A stretch of DNA of 64,000 bases, from assembly GCF_000805335.1 (NCBI RefSeq), contig NZ_KN708638.1:6919616-6983615 (forward strand), given 5' to 3'. The notes below the pieces were generated by a model. It was not told where the DNA came from and made no database searches. It saw nothing but the letters and a program-made list of their open reading frames with translations. This DNA comes from Streptomyces sp. CT34 (GTDB taxonomy: Bacteria > Actinomycetota > Actinomycetes > Streptomycetales > Streptomycetaceae). Below are positions 35,595 through 43,142 of the stretch, piece by piece (within the stretch, counting starts at the first letter, position 1; the number at the start of each line of letters is the position of its first letter). Both the position numbers and the translations under genes were made by a program.

Positions 35595-36848
35595 TCAGAG
35601 GTCGTTGCCGGCGTAGGAGAGGTTGAAACTCTTATTGGTCAGGGGGAAGTCGGGGACGATCGTGTCATTGAGGGCGAGGGGGAGCGCGGGCCAGTTGAAG
35701 AAGGAGGGGTCGACGGGTTTGACTCGGGCCAGGGTGTGGTCGGGGTTGGTTTCGACGCGGGTGGTGATGGTGCCGCGCCAGCCCTCGACGATGCCCACGC
35801 CGGAGCCCGGGGCCTCCGGGTCCGGGAGGGGTGGCCAGGTGGTGGTCGCGCCGGGGTGCAGGCTGTCGGCCAGATGGTTGATCAGGGCTGTGGAGGCGTC
35901 GATCTCCTCGGCGCGGACGAGGAAGCGGGCCAGGACATCGCCGCGGGTATGCACGGGGACCGTAGGTGGCTGGTTGTCGGTGTGGAAGGGGTGGGCGGTG
36001 CGGGCGTCGGTGGGCAGGCCGCTGGCGCGGGCGATGTAGCCGAGGCAGCCAAGGTCGCGGGCGGCGGTGGTGGTCAGGTGGGCGGTGCCGGTGAAGCGGT
36101 CGCGGATGGTGGAGTGGGCCAGGGCGAGGTCGGCGATCTGGCGGATGTCGTCGCGAACGGCGCGCATTCGGGCGGGGTCGGGGAGGGCGCGCAGGACGGC
36201 GCCGCCACCCCCACGCCGACCAGGACGAGCCCCATGTTCTCGCTCGTCGAATACGCCAGCAGCCGCTTGAGATCCGAAGCCATCGCCGCCTGCAAGATCC
36301 CATACACCGCCGACACGGCGCCGACCGCGATCAGCCCCAGCCACCACCACATCGGCCCACCGCCCAGCAGGTCGAAACCCACCCGCACGATCCCGTAGAT
36401 CCCGAGATTGACCATCGCCGCGCTCATCAACGCCGAGACGTGACTGGGGGCTTCGGGGTGAGCGCGCGGCAGCCAGGCGTGCAGCGGAACCGCCCCGGCC
36501 TTCGAGGCGAACCCGGACGCCACCGCGACGAACACCACCGAGCGCATCGACGGCGACATCCCCGCCGCCCCGGCTCGCAGCTCGGCAAAGCTCTGCCCTC
36601 CGGCCTGCGCGGCGAACAGTGCCAGGCCGATGAGCAGCAGCACCAGCCCCAGATGGGTCATCACCGCGTACCACAGCCCGGCGTGCCGTACCGAGGCCCT
36701 CTCCTGGTGCTCGGCCAGCACCCCCCGCCCCCGCGGTGCAGGCCCCCACCGCCGCCGCCCGCCCCCGACCGCGCACCAGCATCCCGGCCACGGCGCCCGC
36801 ACTGGCCAGCGCGGACGCCGCGCCGAGTGCGGGCCCGATCACGCTCAT
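35595..36848 (-). pseudogene. Fused remnant of Ehr-type genes (HyfB-like start, HyfG-like end)
   Basis: From 36848 the frame has the first ~45 residues of an antiporter-type subunit, then a shift near 36740. In another frame 36720-36220 gives MTHLGLVLLLIGLALFAAQ, then GAVPLHAWLPRAHPEAPSHV, SALMSAAMVNLGIYGIVRV and KRLLAYSTSENMGLVLVGVG, a HyfB/NuoL-like core. After about 36210 the original frame gives DDIRQIADLALAHSTIRDRF, ARDLGCLGYIARASGL and GVGIVEGWRGTITTRVETNP, the C-terminal half of a HyfG/NuoD-like subunit. The end (LTNKSFNLSYAGNDL) lacks the DPCxxC ligand of [NiFe] hydrogenases, so the complex was Ehr-like. At least two deletions have removed the intervening genes. Confidence 0.75.
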
Positions 36849-37327
36849 CGGCCGGTCACGGTCCGCAGCGCTGCCACGATCTCCTCAGGCCGTGGCGGAC
36901 ATCCCCGCACTTCCACATCCACCGGCACCACGTCGCCGACCGCCCCCTCGACCCCGTACCCCCCAGCGAACTCACCGCAGTTGACGGCGCAGTCCCCCAC
37001 CGCGACCACCACCCGGGGCTCGGGCATCGCGGCAACGGTACGGCGCAGTGGCTCGGCCATGTTCCGCGTCACCGGGCCGGTCACCAGCGCCACATCCGCA
37101 TGCCGGGGCGAGGCCACCATCCGGGCGCCGTACCGCTCGGCGTCATACACCGGATTGAACGCCGCCGCGATCTCGATCTCACAGCCATTGCACGAGCCGG
37201 CGTCGATGCATCGCACCTGCGCGGAGCCACCCAGCGCCCGGGCCGCGGGCAAGGGAGTGGCCGTGGGCCGCGGCGGAGCGGGCTCCGCCACCCGCCCGGT
37301 GTCACAGATCTTGCGCAGCAGGCTCAT
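36845..37327 (-). CDS. NuoB-like iron-sulfur subunit of an Ehr/hydrogenase-4-type complex
   Basis: 160 residues. The [4Fe-4S] ligand pattern of the NuoB/HyfI family is present: CIDAGSCNGCEIEI, then a third cysteine in VGDCAVNCGEFAGG and a fourth in VEVRGCPPRPEEI. ATG 37327 has AGGAG seven bases upstream. The protein would sit on the cytoplasmic arm and pass electrons to the HyfG-like subunit. That subunit and its neighbours are truncated in the next gene, so this one, although intact, has no working partners in this window. Confidence 0.82.
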   Translation of the reverse strand: MSLLRKICDTGRVAEPAPPRPTATPLPAARALGGSAQVRCIDAGSCNGCEIEIAAAFNPVYDAERYGARMVASPRHADVALVTGPVTRNMAEPLRRTVAAMPEPRVVVAVGDCAVNCGEFAGGYGVEGAVGDVVPVDVEVRGCPPRPEEIVAALRTVTGR

Positions 37328-37441
37328 CACAGACTCCTACACGTCAGCAATTCCGGTGCCTCACGATGCGCGGAGCGGCCGTCCCCCTTGCTGCCACCAG
37401 AGCGCGGGATCACGCTCGGAGAACGGCCGCCGTTTTAGGGG

Positions 37442-37804
37442 TTACGACGGTGCGCGGCCCGGCGGGTTCGGCTCCGACGTGGCGGCCCGCAGGTCCGCCA
37501 GCAGCTCGGCCTGCCCGGCCAGCACCCCCGTGAGGATGGTGCGCGCCACCTTGAGCAGCTCCGCAACATGAGGACTGGTCAACGAGTAATAGACGGTCGA
37601 CCCCTCCTTGCGGGTGACGACCAAATTGGCGCGCCTGAGAACCGCGAGCTGCTGGGACAGATACGCCGGCTCCACATCGATCTGCGTCAGCATCTCCGAG
37701 ACCGCGTGCTCCCGCTCGCTCAGCAGCTCCAGTACCCGAATCCGCACCGGATGCCCCAGGGTCTTGAAGAACTCCGCCTTCAGCTGATACAGCGGCGCAC
37801 TCAC
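37442..37804 (-). CDS. ArsR-family winged-helix repressor (2 of 3)
   Basis: About 120 residues. APLYQLKAEFFKTLGHPVRI, VLELLSEREHAVSEMLTQID and LSQQLAVLRRANLVVTRKEG are the helices of the fold, and STVYYSLTSPHVAELLKVAR the wing. No soft-metal cysteine motif. GTG 37804 is taken because GGGAGG lies just upstream on the minus strand; an ATG at 37867 extends it by 21 residues. It faces the gene pair at 37971-38521 across a perfect operator (37929-37944), so it probably controls both directions. Confidence 0.87.
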   Translation of the reverse strand: MSAPLYQLKAEFFKTLGHPVRIRVLELLSEREHAVSEMLTQIDVEPAYLSQQLAVLRRANLVVTRKEGSTVYYSLTSPHVAELLKVARTILTGVLAGQAELLADLRAATSEPNPPGRAPS

Positions 37805-37928
37805 CGGACCAGCCTCCCGCCAGTCCTCGACGGCCACAGTGACCGCTCTCCCGCGCATCGAGTCCACCCATTCGTCAACGTCATAGGGCCATCCTCGCCG
37901 AGCATGTCCGGCGTCATGACCTCTCTAA

Positions 37929-37944
37929 TTGCTAAAGTTAGCAA
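37929..37944. promoter_or_regulatory. Perfect ArsR operator palindrome
   Basis: TTGCTAA (37929-37935) and TTAGCAA (37938-37944) are exact inverted arms with a 2-base centre. It lies in the divergent spacer between the ArsR gene and the zinc-ribbon/STAS pair, 27 bases before the start of the latter, in an AT-rich stretch of an otherwise GC-rich region. Confidence 0.85.
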
Positions 37945-37970
37945 CTCTAGAAGTCTTTGGAGGGAGATTC

Positions 37971-38177
37971 GTGCGGATCACACCCCTGCGCGGCGCGGGC
38001 GCCGTTCTGCTCAAGTGCCCCGACCCGGCCTGCGGCCTGACCTGCCGCCCCACCGCCTTGGCTGCGCAGGGCCGTTGTCCCGCCTGCGGCCACGACCGCA
38101 TGATCCGGCTGGACCTCGCCCGGGGCGGCTATGGGGCCGTGGCTTCTGTGTCGCAAAACCGTCAGGCGAGGGCATGA
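37971..38177 (+). CDS. Small zinc-ribbon protein
   Basis: 68 residues. The CxxxxCGLTC (CPDPACGLTC) and CPACGHDRM pattern gives a four-cysteine zinc ribbon. GTG 37971 has GGAGGGA eight bases upstream. The stop overlaps the start of the STAS gene, so the two are coupled. It may be a redox or metal-responsive partner, but there is no direct evidence. Confidence 0.7.
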   Translation: MRITPLRGAGAVLLKCPDPACGLTCRPTALAAQGRCPACGHDRMIRLDLARGGYGAVASVSQNRQARA

Positions 38178-38521
38178 GCCTGGACTGGCAGTACGCCACC
38201 CACCGCGACCTGACGGTCCTGACACTGACCGGTCACCTCGGCGGTGAAGCCACCGCCCGCTTCGCCGGCGCCGTCTCCTGGGTCCGGGCCCGCAGCGCCG
38301 CCGGATCGATACTTCTGGACCTCACCGGCCTGGTCAGCTGGGACGCCGAGGGTGAAGCCGCAGTCGTGGACGCCGCCCACCGCCTCGGCACCGAAGACCG
38401 GCCACTGGTCCTGTGCGGCACAGGCGACCTGCCCACCCCCGCCTTCTCCGCCCACCAGCCGCGGCTGATCGTCTACCCGGACCTCGACACTGCTCTGGAC
38501 TCCCTCACTCCCGAGGGCTGA
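38174..38521 (+). CDS. STAS-domain (anti-anti-sigma factor-like) protein
   Basis: 115 residues with one STAS fold: LTVLTLTGHLGGEATARFAG, then GSILLDLTGLVSWDAEGEAA, VVDAAHRLGTEDRPLVLC. STAS partners of RsbW-type kinases carry a Ser/Thr after the LDL strand; here the GLVSW serine is the candidate. It resembles the one at 39115-39510. ATP-binding proteins are encoded at 33.7 and 39.6 kb, so sigma-factor partner switching may be controlled by this cluster. A terminator hairpin follows. Confidence 0.83.
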   Translation: MSLDWQYATHRDLTVLTLTGHLGGEATARFAGAVSWVRARSAAGSILLDLTGLVSWDAEGEAAVVDAAHRLGTEDRPLVLCGTGDLPTPAFSAHQPRLIVYPDLDTALDSLTPEG

Positions 38522-38560
38522 GAACCTCCTCCCTCGGTGCGGAGAGGCGAGGGGGATGCA

Positions 38561-38599
38561 CCCGGCAGCGGCGTCTACTCCGGTGGTGCCGCTGCCGGG
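38561..38599 (+). terminator. Terminator hairpin after the STAS gene
   Basis: CCCGGCAGCGGC (38561-38572) and GCCGCTGCCGGG (38588-38599) are exact arms with a 15-base loop. Weaker complementarity continues outside. No U tract. Confidence 0.8.
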
Positions 38600-38694
38600 C
38601 CCGCCTCCCTCACGCAAGAGGCAGGACGGCAAGGCGTAGTCCGGCAGGACGCGACAGGACTGAATTGTCTGCGCCGACCGGCACACTGCACGGC

Positions 38695-39114
38695 ATGACA
38701 CCGTGGAACCTGATCGATATCGACCGTGCCTTCCGCGCGAGTTGGGCCGCCGACACCTGCTCACCCGATGACATCGCCGACTGACGGCCCGGCAATCCCG
38801 CCCGGGGTCATTGCGACATCACGGCCCTCGTCGTCCATGACCTCTTCGGCGGCGCCCTCGTGCTCGGCGATGTGCACGATGCCGGGCAGCCGGCCGGCTA
38901 CCTCTGGTGGAACCGCCTGCCCAGCGGCATCGATCTCGACCTCACCTTGGAGCAGTTCACCGGCGGACAGACCGTCACCGGCGCACGCGTCGTCCAACGG
39001 CCCGTCGGCCCGCTGCCCCGCCGCTGGGAGGAGTACCTGCTCCTGCGCGACCGCGTCGCCACCCACCTCGGCCCCCTGCCCGCACCTACGGCCCCGCAGG
39101 CGAGCCGTGGTTGA
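38695..39114 (+). pseudogene. YunG-like protein gene with one nonsense codon
   Basis: ATG 38695 begins MTPWNLIDIDRAFRASWAAD. After DTCSPDDIAD the codon is TGA at 38782, then the same frame continues as RPGNPARGHCDITALVVHDL, GGALVLGDVHDAGQPAGYLW and so on to a normal stop at 39114. Relatives have W in this position, so TGG has become TGA. Apart from that, the gene is complete. YunG-like proteins are small soluble proteins of unknown function. Confidence 0.75.
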
Positions 39115-39510
39115 TCAGGGCATCGTCGGCCAGCCGGCAGTACGCCACTGCTGGCGCGCGCCCGGGGCACCCGCCGCGGGATGGGCGGCCACGGCGGTAT
39201 TCAGGTCGTGATGTACGGGCAGGGGCGGGCAGGTGTCATCGGGGACGAGGGAGCCGTCCGCGGGAATCGCGGCGAGTTCCAACGGCCTGCCATGTGCGGC
39301 CAGTTGCCGGGCGGCCTCGACGATCGCGCTCTGCCCGGCCACCGTCCACCCCTCAAGCGCGGTCAAGTCCAAGACCACCGGGCCCGCCCCGTGTGCCAGC
39401 ACCCAGCTAATGGCGCCTGCGAAGCGGTCGGTGTCCTGCGCGTCGAGGTAGCCGGCCAGCGAGAGGATGCCCAGGTCATCGTCGCTCGTGTAGCGCCACT
39501 GGATCGTCAT
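39115..39510 (-). CDS. STAS-domain protein
   Basis: 131 residues. LGILSLAGYLDAQDTDRFAG, GPVVLDLTALEGWTVAGQSA and IVEAARQLAAHGRPLELAA are the strands and helices of the STAS fold. The first half is close to the protein at 38174-38521 (DTDRFAGAISWVLAHGAG against EATARFAGAVSWVRARSA). The C-terminal 30 residues are an Ala/Pro-rich extension. It lies at the end of the leftward ArsR-SulP-PNPOx-HATPase operon, 47 bases after the ATP-binding-protein gene, so the pair may work as kinase and target. Confidence 0.82.
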   Translation of the reverse strand: MTIQWRYTSDDDLGILSLAGYLDAQDTDRFAGAISWVLAHGAGPVVLDLTALEGWTVAGQSAIVEAARQLAAHGRPLELAAIPADGSLVPDDTCPPLPVHHDLNTAVAAHPAAGAPGARQQWRTAGWPTMP

Positions 39511-39557
39511 GGTCTCTCCGCGATTCTTCTTCCCTGTGCGGGTGTGATGAGGTCAGG

Positions 39558-39977
39558 TCACAGCGGCAGGGTGATCCATACGGCCTTGCCGCCGCCGTCC
39601 GCGTCCGGCCGCACCGTCCAGGTGCCGCCCCGCTCGGCGGTGACCTCGGCGACGGTGGCCAGCCCTCCGGGACTCTGCGGGAAGCTCAGCGGATCGGGCG
39701 CGTAGGGGTGGCGGTCGTGGACGGCGAAGGCCAGTACGTCGGCGCCTGCCGCGAAGGTGACGGTGATCTGAGGCGAGTACTCAGCGGCGTGCTGGACGCT
39801 GTTGGTGACCAGCTCGCTGAGCACCAACAGGGCCGGCCCCAAGACGGGATGCTGGAGACTGATGCGCCAACCCTCATAGGTCAACTCAGCCGTTTCGCGA
39901 GCCAGCCGGACCGAGGCGGGAACATTCGGCGCAACGAGCACAGAGCGCATCGGCAGGGCAACGGGTTGGGTAGTCAC
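39558..39977 (-). CDS. ATP-binding protein (anti-sigma-factor-like HATPase)
   Basis: 139 residues. The N box is SELVTNSVQHAA (about 60), with HDRHPYAPD and GGLATVAEVTAERGGTWTV as the G boxes. The ATP overlaps the preceding PNPOx gene by four bases (ATGA). It lies one gene upstream of an STAS gene. It resembles the protein at 33690-34178 in length and order of motifs. Confidence 0.85.
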   Translation of the reverse strand: MTTQPVALPMRSVLVAPNVPASVRLARETAELTYEGWRISLQHPVLGPALLVLSELVTNSVQHAAEYSPQITVTFAAGADVLAFAVHDRHPYAPDPLSFPQSPGGLATVAEVTAERGGTWTVRPDADGGGKAVWITLPL

Positions 39978-40432
39978 CGGGACGCAGGCCCCCGCATGCC
40001 GGGCGGCGCCTCGGCGTGGTCGGCGGCGCGAGCGAAACGGTAGCCGGTGGCGGTCTGCGGATGGATGCGCAGCAGTGTGTCGTGCGGGCCATGGGCCCAG
40101 CCGGACAGGGTACGCAGGTAATGGGCAGCCTCGCTCTGGTCGGCGATGGCCTCGGCCAGTCCGGATACGGTCACCGCCCAGCCGGTGCCCGTGGTCGGAT
40201 TGATCTGGTCGGCGTGGTAGGTGACAGTGACCCGTGCTGAGAGAGCCGCGGCGGGGACGGGCGCACGGACGATGAGCCGCCCGTACTCCAGGACATGCGA
40301 AGCGGGGCGGACTGCGAGCGCGTCCCGCTGCTCGTACATCAGCCGTCCCAGCGAAGCACCTGCGAGCAGGTAGAGGGCCTCCTCGCCGGAGATGTCGACC
40401 ATACGGCGCACGGCGGTCGGTGGGACAGTCAC
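39974..40432 (-). CDS. PNPOx-fold flavin-binding protein
   Basis: 152 residues from GTG 40432, which overlaps the SulP stop (GTGA). ISGEEALYLLAGASLGRLMY, EYGRLIVRAPVPAAALSARV and GWAVTVSGLAEAI follow the split-barrel pattern of the protein at 35107-35547. A binding role for flavin or F420 is expected from the family. The longer upstream reading to 40504 is less likely because it would start inside the SulP gene. Confidence 0.83.
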   Translation of the reverse strand: MTVPPTAVRRMVDISGEEALYLLAGASLGRLMYEQRDALAVRPASHVLEYGRLIVRAPVPAAALSARVTVTYHADQINPTTGTGWAVTVSGLAEAIADQSEAAHYLRTLSGWAHGPHDTLLRIHPQTATGYRFARAADHAEAPPGMRGPASR

Positions 40433-42171
40433 GGGGTGGCCTCCTCGGCGATCAGGGAAGCGGGTTGTGGCCGTTGAGCGGGGAGGGGAAGGACTCCGGT
40501 GCACTGCAGGTGGGCACGGGCGCCTGCGATAGCCTCGGGGGTGGTGGCGTACTCCCGGCCCTCCAGCCGCAGCAGCCCCAACGCACCTACGGAGTCCAGG
40601 ACTTGATGCTGGCCGGGCCGTATACCGGAGGTCATCACGACGATGCCGCGCCGGTTCAGTTTCTCCACGGCGTCCTTGAGGACCAGCGCCCCGGTGGCAT
40701 CGATGGTCGTCACCCGCGACATGCGCAGGATGACCACGCGAACGTCGGCGACCTCCGCGAGCTCCAGCAGGAAGCGATGCGCGCCGGCGAAGAACAGCGG
40801 CCCGTCGATCCGGTACGCGACGATGTGCTGCGCCAGCAGTGCGTGCTCCTCCTGGCGGTCCTCACCCGGGAGGTGGGGTGCGAAGGAGACCTGTTCCATC
40901 CGGGCCTGTTTGGCCACTGCGCGTAGCGCCAGCGCGCCGGCCACCACCAGGCCGATGATGACCGCGTAGACCAGATCCAGGGCCAGGGTGGCCACGGCGG
41001 TGAGTACCAGGACGACAGCGTCCGAGCGGGTGGCCAAGACCATCGCGCGTATCGAGCCGACTTCGACCATCCGAATCGCGGTCGCCAGCAGCACGCCCGC
41101 CAGTGCCGCAAGCGGGATCTTGGACACCAGTGGCGCGGCGGCGAAGACGATCACGGCGAGGACGGCGGCGTGGGTGAGGGCGGCGAGCCGGGAGCCCGCA
41201 CCGGTGCGTACGTTGACGGCGGTTCGGGCGATGGCACCGGTCGCCGGGACGCCGCCGAACAGCGGCGCGGCCAGATTCGCCAGCCCCTGCCCGAACAGCT
41301 CCCGGTCCGGATCGTGCTTCTGGCCAACTGTCATGCCGTCGGCGACGGATGCCGACAGCAGCGATTCGAGTGCGGCCAGGGCTGCCACCGCCACGGCGGG
41401 TGCGAGCAGCGAGCCGAGCGCGGCCGGGTCCAGGAACGACAGCGAAGGTGCGGGCAGGCCGGCCGGGAGGTCGCCGATCGGCTCGGCGGCGTCCAGGTGG
41501 AAGAGCTGCGCGGCGAGGGTCGCCGCGATCACCGCGACGATGGAGAAGGGGATGGCCGGCCGCCACCGGGCGCCGATCAGCATCACGGCGGCCACGGCGA
41601 GGCCGAGGCCGACGGCGGTCCAGTTGGGGTGCCGTACGAACTCCTCGACCGCGCGCCAGGTCACCACCAGGACCTTGTCGCCCGCCGGCTTGGCGACGCC
41701 GAGCGCGCCTGGGACCTGCTGCAGGCCGATCACGCAGGCGATGCCCAGGGTGAAGCCCTCCACCACCGGCGCGGGCACGTACTTCATGTACCGTCCGGCG
41801 CGTGCCACGGCGAGCGCGATCAGCAGCACACCGGCGATCAGCCCGACCGAGAGCACGCCGCCGGGCCCGTACTTCGCGAAGATCGGTACGAGCACCACGG
41901 TCATCGCGCCGGTCGGGCCCGACACCTGGAGATTCGAACCGCCGAAGACCGCCGCCAGCGCGCCCGCCACGACCGCGGTCGCCAGCCCGGCCTCCGCTCC
42001 GAGCCCGGAGGAGACCCCGAAGCCCAGTGCCAGGGGCAGCGCGACGATCGCGACGGTCAGCCCGGCCAACAGATCCCGACGCGGATTGCGGCCCATCGCC
42101 GCCAGGTCGGCGCGGGTGGGCAGGAGGGAACGGACCAGGCCCCAGGCCCGGCCCGGCAGCGACGTGCTCAC
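40429..42171 (-). CDS. SulP-family anion transporter with C-terminal STAS domain
   Basis: 580 residues. About 10-12 membrane helices lie in residues 30-430. The signature region is GGSNLQVSGPTGAMTVVLVP (about 80-100), then GVPATGAIARTAVNVRTGAG (about 300), then a cytoplasmic STAS domain from about 450 (VVILRMSRVTTIDATGALVL). These proteins carry sulfate, bicarbonate or other small anions across the membrane, driven by proton or sodium gradients. It is in an operon with an ArsR repressor (overlap of four bases). The substrate cannot be fixed by eye; the neighbour acs gene is not in the operon. Confidence 0.92.
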   Translation of the reverse strand: MSTSLPGRAWGLVRSLLPTRADLAAMGRNPRRDLLAGLTVAIVALPLALGFGVSSGLGAEAGLATAVVAGALAAVFGGSNLQVSGPTGAMTVVLVPIFAKYGPGGVLSVGLIAGVLLIALAVARAGRYMKYVPAPVVEGFTLGIACVIGLQQVPGALGVAKPAGDKVLVVTWRAVEEFVRHPNWTAVGLGLAVAAVMLIGARWRPAIPFSIVAVIAATLAAQLFHLDAAEPIGDLPAGLPAPSLSFLDPAALGSLLAPAVAVAALAALESLLSASVADGMTVGQKHDPDRELFGQGLANLAAPLFGGVPATGAIARTAVNVRTGAGSRLAALTHAAVLAVIVFAAAPLVSKIPLAALAGVLLATAIRMVEVGSIRAMVLATRSDAVVLVLTAVATLALDLVYAVIIGLVVAGALALRAVAKQARMEQVSFAPHLPGEDRQEEHALLAQHIVAYRIDGPLFFAGAHRFLLELAEVADVRVVILRMSRVTTIDATGALVLKDAVEKLNRRGIVVMTSGIRPGQHQVLDSVGALGLLRLEGREYATTPEAIAGARAHLQCTGVLPLPAQRPQPASLIAEEATP

Positions 42172-42509
42172 TGGGCGGCGACCTCTGCTTCCCGCAGCTC
42201 CGCCAGCAGCTCGTTCTGCCCGGACAGCATCTGAGTCAGGATCCGCCGCGCGGCCCGCATCAGCTCCGCCACATCCCCGCCGGCCAGCTCGTAGACGACG
42301 GTGGAGCCCTCGCGGGTGGACGTGACGATGCCGGAGCGACGCAGCACCGCCAACTGCTGGGACAACGCCGCCGGCTCGATCTCGATCTCCGCGAGCAGGT
42401 CCCGTACCGGCATCGGCCCGTTCTGCAGCAGCTCCAGCACACGTATACGCACCGGATGCCCCAGCATCCGGAAAAACTCAGCCTTGGCCTGATACAGCGG
42501 AACCAGCAC
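42168..42509 (-). CDS. ArsR-family winged-helix repressor (3 of 3), first gene of the SulP operon
   Basis: About 113 residues, very close to 33331-33693: VPLYQAKAEFFRMLGHPVRI, VLELLQNGPMPVRDLLAEIE, LSQQLAVLRRSGIVTSTREG and STVVYELAGGDVAELMRAAR. GTG 42509 has GAGGA six bases upstream. It overlaps the SulP gene by four bases and has a perfect operator at 42609-42634, so the operon is probably autorepressed. Confidence 0.88.
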   Translation of the reverse strand: MLVPLYQAKAEFFRMLGHPVRIRVLELLQNGPMPVRDLLAEIEIEPAALSQQLAVLRRSGIVTSTREGSTVVYELAGGDVAELMRAARRILTQMLSGQNELLAELREAEVAAQ

Positions 42510-42608
42510 GGAAATCCTCAATCACTCCACACACAGCCCTGCCACGGGCGGGGCACACCTGAAGCGTCGTGCCCGCGGCTACTACGGGCACGACCGATAC
42601 AGCATGTA

Positions 42609-42634
42609 GCGAATTGCTAATTTTTGCAATTCGC
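42609..42634. promoter_or_regulatory. Perfect ArsR operator palindrome of the SulP operon
   Basis: GCGAATTGC (42609-42617) and GCAATTCGC (42626-42634) are exact inverted arms with an 8-base AT-rich centre. It is 100 bases upstream of the ArsR gene and close to the divergent gene at 42.7-42.8 kb, which it may also control. Confidence 0.88.
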
Positions 42635-42798
42635 ATAGTCACTACACATGGAGAGGGCCCCGTTCGCGTGGATCCAGCCGCGGCGCGTCCGAGGGCCGAT
42701 CGGGAGTGCTGCCAGTGAGTGGCGACGGTGCGGCGTCGCGACGCGCCGGGCGCGAACCTATCCTGAAAGTCGTACCCGAGGCGGGATACGGGGCGGCG

Positions 42799-43092
42799 AT
42801 GGAGATGACGCAGGAGTACCTCGCCGGAGAGTTGTCCCAGCTCCTGGCCGAGCTGCGGACGGTTGCCGAGAAGGACCCGACGCTGGCCCGAGAGGTGATC
42901 GCGCTGCGCCGGGACGCGGAGACGCGGCCACCCTCAACGCTGCGTCCGGTAGTGGTACGGACCCTGGCTGTTGGCGATGCCCTGTGCTGGCACTCGTTGT
43001 CGCGCGGGGATGCCGAGATCTTCTTCGGCCAGGCAGTGGCCGTCCGCAACGTGCATGAATTCGGTGTGTGCTCCGGACTGATCGACGCATGA
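42799..43092 (+). CDS. Hypothetical protein preceding acs
   Basis: About 97 residues from ATG 42799 (MEMTQEYLAGELSQLLAEL), or 128 if read from 42706. Helical first half, then PVVVRTLAVGDALCWHSLSRG and FFGQAVAVRNVHEFGVCSGL. The start is uncertain, with no clear ribosome-binding site for either. It runs toward acs on the same strand, 50 bases apart. No family is recognised. Confidence 0.5.
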   Translation: MEMTQEYLAGELSQLLAELRTVAEKDPTLAREVIALRRDAETRPPSTLRPVVVRTLAVGDALCWHSLSRGDAEIFFGQAVAVRNVHEFGVCSGLIDA

Positions 43093-43142
43093 CGAACCGG
43101 GCACCGCCCCGTGGCGCATCCCGGAGGCTGGAGGCTTGAGCG

